A stretch of DNA of 11,037 bases from Acidimicrobiales bacterium (lineage in GTDB: Bacteria > Actinomycetota > Acidimicrobiia > Acidimicrobiales > RAAP-2), in assembly GCA_017883105.1 (NCBI GenBank), contig JADGOF010000046.1, positions 1-11,037 on the forward strand, in the 5' to 3' direction. Of this stretch, positions 7,396 to 11,037 are shown in pieces; within the stretch, counting starts at the first letter, position 1, and each line of letters begins with the position of its first letter. The translations under genes were made by a program, and so were the position numbers. The notes beneath the pieces were generated by a model, which worked only from the letters and a program-made list of their open reading frames with translations, was not told the origin of the DNA and did not search any database.

Positions 7396-7473
7396 ATCGC
7401 ATCCCTAACTATCGGGGCAGCCGGTTCCACTGCAGACCCGGTGGTCCGGCAGCGGGCAGCCGGTCCTTCGCTG

Positions 7474-8655
7474 TCAGCCCAAGCGCTCGATGATGGTGGC
7501 ATTGGCCATGCCGCCACCTTCACACATGGTGAGGAGGCCGTAGCGGCCGTTGGTGCGCTCCAGCTCATTGAGCAGGGTGGCCATCAACTTGGCACCGGAT
7601 GCCCCCAGTGGGTGCCCGAGGGCGACGGCCCCTCCGTTGACGTTGACCTTGTCGAGGTCGGCTCCGAGCTCCTTCTGCCAGGCCAGGACCACCGCGGCGA
7701 AGGCCTCGTTGATCTCGATGGCATCCATGTCGTCGAGCGTCAGCTTGGCCTTCTCGAGCACCGACTGGGTGGCCGGGATCGGACCCGTCAGCATCTTGAT
7801 CGGGTCGCTACCGACCACGGCGAAGCTGTGGAAGCGGGCACGGGGGGTGAGGCCGAGGGCTGATGCCTTCTCCTCGCTCATGATCAGCACGCCCGAGGCG
7901 CCGTCGGTAATCTGCGACGAGTTGCCCGCGGTCACCCTTCCGTTTTCGGGTCGGAACGCCGGCTTCAGGTTGCCCAGCACCTCGACGGAGGAGTCGGGGC
8001 GGATGCCCTCGTCGGCGGCCATCATCTCGTCGGTGTCGGCCCGGTCGTCATCTTTGACGGCCACCGGGATGATCTCCCGCTCGAACCGGCCTTCGGCCGT
8101 GGCCTGGGCAGCACGCTGGTGGGACCGCACGGAGAACTCATCGAGGTCCTCACGCGAGATGCCCCACTGTTCGCAGATCAGTTCGGCACCTTCACCCTGG
8201 CTGACCAGTCCGCCGCGCTCCGCGTAGCGGTTCATCATGCGGGGGCCGAAGGGGTACCCGAGGTCGCGGACCACCGAGGCACCCATTGGGGTGCGGGTCA
8301 TGACCTCGACGCCGCCGGCGATCACGATGTCATACGCCCCGGCGATCACACCCTGGGCACCGAAGTGGCAGGCCTGCTGGGACGAGCCGCACTGGCGGTC
8401 GATGGTGGTAGCGGGGACCGACTCGGGGAACCCGGCGGCCAGCACGGCATTGCGGCCGACGTTGAGGGACTGCTCGCCCACCTGCATCACACAACCCATG
8501 ATCACGTCGTCAACGAGGCCGGGATCGAGATCATTGCGCTCCACCAGGGCCTTCAAGGGCTCCGAGCCCAGGTCAGCGGCGTGCCAGTTGCGCAGCTTCC
8601 CGTTGCGCTTACCTCCGGCGGTACGGACAGCGTCGACAATGACGGCGTTGGTCAT
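7474..8655 (-). CDS. Acetyl-CoA acetyltransferase / 3-ketoacyl-CoA thiolase
   Basis: This 393-aa thiolase would catalyse thiolytic cleavage of 3-ketoacyl-CoA in beta-oxidation, or the reverse condensation. The catalytic residues are all visible: acylated C89 in DRQCGSSQQA, NEAF at 316-319, H348 in GGAVALGHPLGASGA, and C378 in TMCEGGGMANA. The N-terminus (VIVDAVRTAGGKRNG) and the CGSSQQA variant resemble FadA-type actinobacterial thiolases, including steroid-degradation enzymes such as FadA5, but chain-length or sterol specificity cannot be read from sequence. The ATG at 8655 is fixed by AAGGAG 7 nt upstream (plus-strand 8663-8668); the open frame beyond it is not coding. It is divergent from a thioesterase gene, with a palindrome between them. 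It stands alone, with no hydratase or dehydrogenase partner in the window. Confidence 0.95.
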   Translation of the reverse strand: MTNAVIVDAVRTAGGKRNGKLRNWHAADLGSEPLKALVERNDLDPGLVDDVIMGCVMQVGEQSLNVGRNAVLAAGFPESVPATTIDRQCGSSQQACHFGAQGVIAGAYDIVIAGGVEVMTRTPMGASVVRDLGYPFGPRMMNRYAERGGLVSQGEGAELICEQWGISREDLDEFSVRSHQRAAQATAEGRFEREIIPVAVKDDDRADTDEMMAADEGIRPDSSVEVLGNLKPAFRPENGRVTAGNSSQITDGASGVLIMSEEKASALGLTPRARFHSFAVVGSDPIKMLTGPIPATQSVLEKAKLTLDDMDAIEINEAFAAVVLAWQKELGADLDKVNVNGGAVALGHPLGASGAKLMATLLNELERTNGRYGLLTMCEGGGMANATIIERLG

Positions 8656-8754
8656 GATGTATCTCCTTCCGGGGTCCGGCGGAGCGAACTCCTGCCGGCC
8701 AGATTCGGCTTGTGGTGGAACTTCTGACGGTTGAACGACTGTCTGAGCCAAAAA

Positions 8755-8772
8755 CTTGACTGCTCGGTCAAG
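8755..8772. promoter_or_regulatory. 18-bp palindrome between thiolase and thioesterase
   Basis: CTTGAC-TGCTCG-GTCAAG has perfect 6-bp outer arms and is centred in the 195-bp divergent intergenic region. Each arm also contains a TTGAC that resembles a -35 hexamer on its strand. The size and symmetry fit a TetR-type operator, a common way to control fatty-acid degradation genes in actinobacteria. The regulator is not encoded nearby, so the assignment is inference. Confidence 0.5.
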
Positions 8773-8837
8773 AACCCTAGTCGGCGCCCGAAAATCCTGC
8801 CACGGGGACGTCCCGCGTGCCTGACCCCTCCCCGCAC

Positions 8838-8843
8838 TACGGT
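8838..8843 (+). promoter_or_regulatory. Probable leaderless -10 of thioesterase gene
   Basis: TACGGT (TAnnnT) is followed by 7 nt and then ATG at 8851, the same spacing as at crgA. Only a weak purine run (GAGAAG) could act as a ribosome binding site. Confidence 0.35.
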
Positions 8844-8850
8844 CGAGAAG

Positions 8851-9312
8851 ATGATGGCCCGGATCAAGGACATGGACCGCTGGTTGGGAAACGGCGGGAT
8901 GGAGCTCATCGGCACGGTGGGCGCTTCGTTCGACGACTACGGGGTGGACGGCGAGGACCTCGGGTGGGTCGGCGGCTCGTTTCAGCCGGCCCAGGTGGCC
9001 TGCAACCCCCACGGGGTGGTGCAGGCGGGGGTGCACGGACTGCTCCTCGATGCCGCCATGAACTTCGCCATCAATGCGGCGTTGCCCGGCCGTGCCCGCA
9101 CCCGGGCCACACTGGAGATGAAGGTCGAGACGATGCGGCCGGCGATGGTGGGGGAGACCTACCGACTGCGCGGCGAGGTGGTGCGGCTTGCCCGCCAGGT
9201 GGCCTACGCCGAGGCATCGGTGATCGATGAGAAGGACCGGTTGGTCAGTCGGTCGACCGGCACCTTCCTCCTCCACCGCCCGTCCGACGAGGGAACCTCC
9301 TCCTCGCTCTGA
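8851..9312 (+). CDS. PaaI-family hotdog acyl-CoA thioesterase
   Basis: This 153-aa hotdog-fold protein is expected to hydrolyse acyl-CoA thioesters to free acid and CoA. The core motif aligns as NPHGVVQAGVHGLLLDAAM (52-70), with the general-acid position D67 present. The usual HGG of PaaI proteins is replaced by Q58-A59-G60; Q-containing variants are known in this superfamily. The rest (LEMKVETMRPAMVGETYRLRGEVVRLARQVAYAEASV) is the typical central sheet. It starts with two Met codons at 8851; an upstream in-frame TTG at 8731 is unlikely because it would run through the palindrome. Divergence from the thiolase suggests co-control of acyl-CoA turnover. The exact substrate is unknown. Confidence 0.85.
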   Translation: MMARIKDMDRWLGNGGMELIGTVGASFDDYGVDGEDLGWVGGSFQPAQVACNPHGVVQAGVHGLLLDAAMNFAINAALPGRARTRATLEMKVETMRPAMVGETYRLRGEVVRLARQVAYAEASVIDEKDRLVSRSTGTFLLHRPSDEGTSSSL

Positions 9313-9331
9313 CCGAACGAGCGTTCCGGTC
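9311..9331. promoter_or_regulatory. Imperfect palindrome after the thioesterase stop
   Basis: GACCG-AACG-AG-CGTT-C-CGGTC is symmetrical apart from one extra C, with a perfect GAACGAGCGTTC core. It could be a transcription-stop hairpin or a TetR-type operator (AACG-NN-CGTT core). A 9-bp direct repeat CCGGTCACA follows at 9326-9334 and 9341-9349. No function can be settled. Confidence 0.3.
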
Positions 9332-9387
9332 ACAGCACGGCCGGTCACATCGCGGCGCATCTCCGAGAGCTTCGCCGGCACACGACA

Positions 9388-9403
9388 CCGGCTGATGAGC
9401 CGG
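9388..9403 (+). terminator. Possible hairpin terminator after thioesterase
   Basis: CCGGCT-GATG-AGCCGG is a perfect 6-bp stem with a 4-nt loop, followed by the pyrimidine-rich CTTCCTTCT. It lies 75 nt after the thioesterase stop. An ATG in the loop (9395) is in frame with the next gene, but its position in this hairpin makes it an unlikely start. Confidence 0.4.
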
Positions 9404-9427
9404 CTTCCTTCTGGATCGGAGGGCATC

Positions 9428-10132
9428 GTGACTTCGTTCGACCATCACGCGGCGGTCTGCCGGGTCTGTGAGGGCCCCACCCGTAGCGGGTTCGCACTCT
9501 GTTTCTGCTGCAAGACGATCGTGGGGAGCCTGTTGATGCCCCTGGCCCCGGTGGCATCGGTGACCTCCTACCGCGTCGGCGACAGCGTGCACCGGTTGTT
9601 CCGGGGCTACAAGAACGCTCCGGTGGCAGAATCCCGTCGCCTCTGCGCGACCGCGCTCTCGTCGCTGGTCGAAACCTGGTTGACCGCACATCACGACCGG
9701 TTGCCCGCCCGGTTCGGACCGCCGTGACGCACGGTGGTGGCAGTACCTTCGTCACGTCGCCTCGGGGCGCCGGTCGATGACCTCGCCGCCATGGTTCCCC
9801 GTCTGGCCCGGTGGCATCGTCCGGTTCTGGTCGGGGGGAGGGGGTCCATGCATCACCTGCAGGCTGATCGTCACGGTTTCGAGCTCGCACCGGACGTGGA
9901 TCGGGAGTGGCTCCGAGGCCGACTGACCCTGGTCTTCAACGACAGTCTCGTTACCGGGGCCAGGGTGCAGAGCGCGGTGGAGGCTCTGAGGTCCGGCGGT
10001 GCATGTGTCATCGGGGCACTGGTCGTCGGCCGGGTGATCAGCCCGTACCCGGAGGCGTCAGTTGTCGGCTTCCGGTCCCCGCCGGATGTGAGAACGGGCC
10101 CATCGGCGGCGGGCCCGTTCTCACTCGGTTGA
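9428..10132 (+). pseudogene. ComF-like zinc-ribbon/phosphoribosyltransferase, interrupted by in-frame TGA
   Basis: Two pieces in the same frame make a ComF-like protein. Piece one (GTG 9428 to TGA 9725-9727, 99 aa) has a Cys4 zinc-ribbon start, C11-x2-C14 and C25-F-C-C28, then the Y-x-x-x-D-x-x-x-x-L-F-R-G-Y-K-like segment of the ComF family. Piece two (9728-10132) begins with AVPSSRR, the segment that normally follows. It carries a PRPP-loop-like LVFNDSLVTGAR (9929-9964), in which the first acidic residue of the usual DD pair is Asn. Ignoring the TGA, the product is about 234 residues, the normal ComF length. GTG 9428 is chosen because GGAGGG lies 4-5 nt upstream. ComF proteins are tied to DNA uptake or are of unknown metabolic role. 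The gene may be a recent pseudogene (CGA to TGA or TGG to TGA), a split gene, or a sequencing error. Confidence 0.65.
10088..10124. terminator. Strong bidirectional hairpin terminator
   Basis: A perfect 14-bp stem, GTGAGAACGGGCCC/GGGCCCGTTCTCAC, encloses a 9-nt loop. It lies between the convergent ComF-like gene and the minus-strand gene that ends at 10140. It overlaps the last codons of the ComF-like frame. Like the hairpin at 7366-7395 it has a GAAC-GGCCC core and no separate U tract. Confidence 0.85.
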
Positions 10133-10139
10133 GTGTTCC

Positions 10140-10424
10140 CTACCGGGCCCCGACCAGTGGCCTGGCCTCGCGGGGCTCGGTGGTGCCGTTGTCGGAATCG
10201 ACCCACTGATGCCAGACCGGGTCGTTGACACCGATGGCGATCCGAGAGGCTGGGCGGGCCTTGGTGGTGGGCCGGGTCCGGTACTCGTTGAGGGTGGAGC
10301 CCTCAACGAGTTGGTGGCTCATGCCCGTCAACCTGCGGTGTTCACGAACAGACATCGCAAGCACCGGCACGACGGCAATGGCAACAGCGAGTATGGCCAA
10401 GGGAATCATGATGAAGACGTACAT
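10140..10424 (-). CDS. Small single-pass membrane protein, unknown function
   Basis: This 94-aa protein has an N-terminal hydrophobic helix (MYVFIMIPLAILAVAIAVVPVLAM, about residues 3-24), followed by a basic, hydrophilic segment of about 70 residues (SVREHRRL...WHQWVDSDNG...). I recognise no family. It overlaps the upstream unknown gene by 19 nt on the same strand, so the pair is probably one operon. No Shine-Dalgarno sits at normal distance. A perfect one lies 33 nt upstream, separated by a hairpin (see the entry at 10425-10465). ATG codon 6 is an alternative start. It ends just beyond the bidirectional terminator shared with the ComF-like gene. Confidence 0.65.
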   Translation of the reverse strand: MYVFIMIPLAILAVAIAVVPVLAMSVREHRRLTGMSHQLVEGSTLNEYRTRPTTKARPASRIAIGVNDPVWHQWVDSDNGTTEPREARPLVGAR

Positions 10425-10708
10425 GACGGTCGGGCAGGTTGGTTGGTGGACCTGCCCACCTCCTTCATGGAGAACAGTAGGAACGCGGCCTCACGGCCAA
10501 CGATGAGCCGCCGTAGTGCCAGCTGGGAATGGGAGATCTCCCACTCGGATAGGCGAACGTGCTCCTCGGGTTGCAACTCGAACCGTTCTGGGCGGTTTCG
10601 GAGACCCGCGGCGACTGCCCGATCGGCTGCATGGACCCGGTCGGTCAACGGTTGCCAGGCGTGATCGACCAGTTGCGCCGTGCCTATATGCTTGCTTGCT
10701 ACAAGCAC
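10406..10708 (-). CDS. Hypothetical helical protein, start uncertain
   Basis: This minus-strand frame has coding-like composition from about 10680 to 10406 (VDHAWQPLTDRVHAADRAVAAGLRNRPERF...EEHVRLSEWEISHSQLALRRLIVGREAAFLLFSMKEVGRS). It looks like a soluble, mainly helical protein. I recognise no family and see no membrane segment. The frame is open back to GTG 10786, but that start would overlap the divergent MarR start, so GTG 10708 is given (100 aa). TTG 10648 is another option. The codons between 10708 and 10680 include several that are rare here, so the real start may be later. The 3' end overlaps the small membrane protein gene by 19 nt. Confidence 0.5.
   Translation of the reverse strand: MLVASKHIGTAQLVDHAWQPLTDRVHAADRAVAAGLRNRPERFELQPEEHVRLSEWEISHSQLALRRLIVGREAAFLLFSMKEVGRSTNQPARPSCTSSS
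10425..10465 (-). promoter_or_regulatory. Hairpin-bridged Shine-Dalgarno for the small membrane protein
   Basis: Reading on the minus strand, AAGGAGGT (10465-10458) is a full match to the anti-Shine-Dalgarno. Directly after it comes a perfect hairpin, GGGCAGGT-CCACCAACCA-ACCTGCCC (10457-10432), then GACCGTC and the ATG at 10424. The linear distance is too long for normal initiation (33 nt), but with the hairpin folded the spacing becomes 7 nt. No start codon lies at normal spacing after this Shine-Dalgarno. Confidence 0.5.
10693..10707. promoter_or_regulatory. 15-bp palindrome upstream of MarR-family gene
   Basis: TGCTTG-CTA-CAAGCA is a perfect inverted repeat with a 3-nt spacer, 72 nt upstream of the MarR-type start. 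An additional TGCTTG copy at 10689-10694 overlaps it by two bases. MarR-family regulators often bind such palindromes in their own promoter region, so this is a candidate autoregulatory operator. It may also control the divergent unknown gene pair. Confidence 0.45.
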
Positions 10709-10779
10709 GTAGACGCAGATGACGGAACGGAGCGCGGCCCATTCCGGTTCGGTGCAGAGCAAACCCGAAGGGAGAGGCC

Positions 10780-11037
10780 ATGACACCCACGCTGACCCCG
10801 ACAGTCGACCTGGACGCCGGTGAGCCGGGTCCCGTGCCGAAGTTGACGGCCGAGGACCATCCTTTCAACTGCCGGGTGTCCGCCGCCCTGGAGCGTTCGC
10901 TGACCCAGGTGGCGCGGGCCATGCTCCGACTCGGGGTCCCCCAGAGTGCCCTGGGCGAAGGAGACTCCATCGACCGGGCCGGCTACTGGCTTCTGGTGCG
11001 GGTATCGGAGCAGGCGCCGGTCCGGTTGTCCGACCTG
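10780..11037 (+). CDS. MarR-family transcriptional regulator (partial, runs off window)
   Basis: The first 86 codons are in the window, with no stop before the right edge. The N-terminus is Thr/Pro-rich, then come a helix (RVSAALERSLTQVARAML) and DRAGYWLLVRVSEQAPVRLSDL (65-86). This matches the start of the MarR winged helix, where a D-R-x-x-x-x-x-L segment precedes a short turn and the L-A helix-turn-helix entry. The start ATG 10780 has GGGAGAGG just upstream. The gene was found by direct reading because it is open-ended. It is divergent from the unknown minus-strand pair and has a palindrome in its upstream region. The ligand is unknown. Confidence 0.75.
   Translation, partial: MTPTLTPTVDLDAGEPGPVPKLTAEDHPFNCRVSAALERSLTQVARAMLRLGVPQSALGEGDSIDRAGYWLLVRVSEQAPVRLSDL

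Noticed and set aside
6904..7863. 319-codon plus-strand frame across crgA and the thiolase 3' end
   Set aside because: It overlaps crgA in another frame and is antisense to trpG and the thiolase. Its composition is that of a shadow frame.
8731..8850. Longer thioesterase from TTG 8731
   Set aside because: It would translate through the palindrome and the probable promoter, and the extra residues match nothing in the family.
8656..9426. N-terminal extension of the thiolase by about 257 residues
   Set aside because: It runs antisense through the thioesterase gene and the palindrome. A strong AAGGAG precedes the ATG at 8655, and 393 aa is the normal thiolase length.
9724..9756. Selenocysteine recoding at the ComF TGA, with a 7-bp inverted repeat CGTGACG/CGTCACG around it
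   Set aside because: The TGA lies inside the stem rather than ahead of it, the loop is 20 nt, and Cys or Sec is not expected at this position in ComF proteins. A plain nonsense change is simpler.
10209..10664. 151-codon plus-strand frame opposite the two unknown minus genes
   Set aside because: The composition (Gly/Arg/Ser/His) and lack of a ribosome site fit an antisense shadow. The minus-strand frames have better coding character and a clear membrane helix.

Overview
The window looks like a chromosomal piece of a high-GC actinobacterium. The lineage call rests on the fhaA-fhaB-pstP-pbpA-pknB cluster, the neighbouring trpG and crgA genes, and repeated leaderless-type promoters. The short FhaA, the Thr-rich secreted tails and the lack of rodA and pknA suggest a deep branch such as Acidimicrobiia rather than a mycobacterium or streptomycete. 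That finer placement is inference.

Layout. A tRNA-Leu(CAG) gene lies on the minus strand at 93-179. From 341 to 6303, one tightly packed plus-strand operon encodes an envelope-growth signalling module. It contains FhaA (DUF3662 + FHA), FhaB (membrane anchor + FHA), a membrane-anchored PP2C phosphatase (PstP), a class B penicillin-binding protein (PbpA) and a Ser/Thr kinase with three PASTA domains (PknB). PknB should sense wall fragments and phosphorylate partners, the FHA proteins should read phosphothreonine marks, and PstP should reverse them. Two tiny ORFs chained by stop/start overlaps fill the gap between pbpA and pknB.

From 6348 to 7315 come a convergent trpG/pabA-type glutamine amidotransferase and the divergent cell-division gene crgA, both with probable leaderless promoters. 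A strong bidirectional terminator follows at 7366-7395.

From 7474 to 9312 there is a divergent lipid-metabolism pair: a thiolase on the minus strand and a PaaI-type hotdog thioesterase on the plus strand. An 18-bp palindrome lies between them and is a plausible operator. Next is a ComF-like zinc-ribbon/phosphoribosyltransferase gene interrupted by one in-frame TGA at 9725-9727. It ends in a strong bidirectional hairpin terminator.

From 10140 to the right edge, two unrecognised minus-strand genes overlap. The second has a perfect Shine-Dalgarno separated from its start codon by a hairpin. A MarR-family regulator starts divergently at 10780 and runs off the window; a palindrome lies upstream of it.

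The best candidates for something new are the hairpin-bridged ribosome binding site (10425-10465), the mini-ORF relay before pknB (4356-4501), the duplicated threonine motif in the PknB juxtamembrane segment, and the TGA-interrupted ComF gene. I see no CRISPR array, insertion sequence or phage gene.
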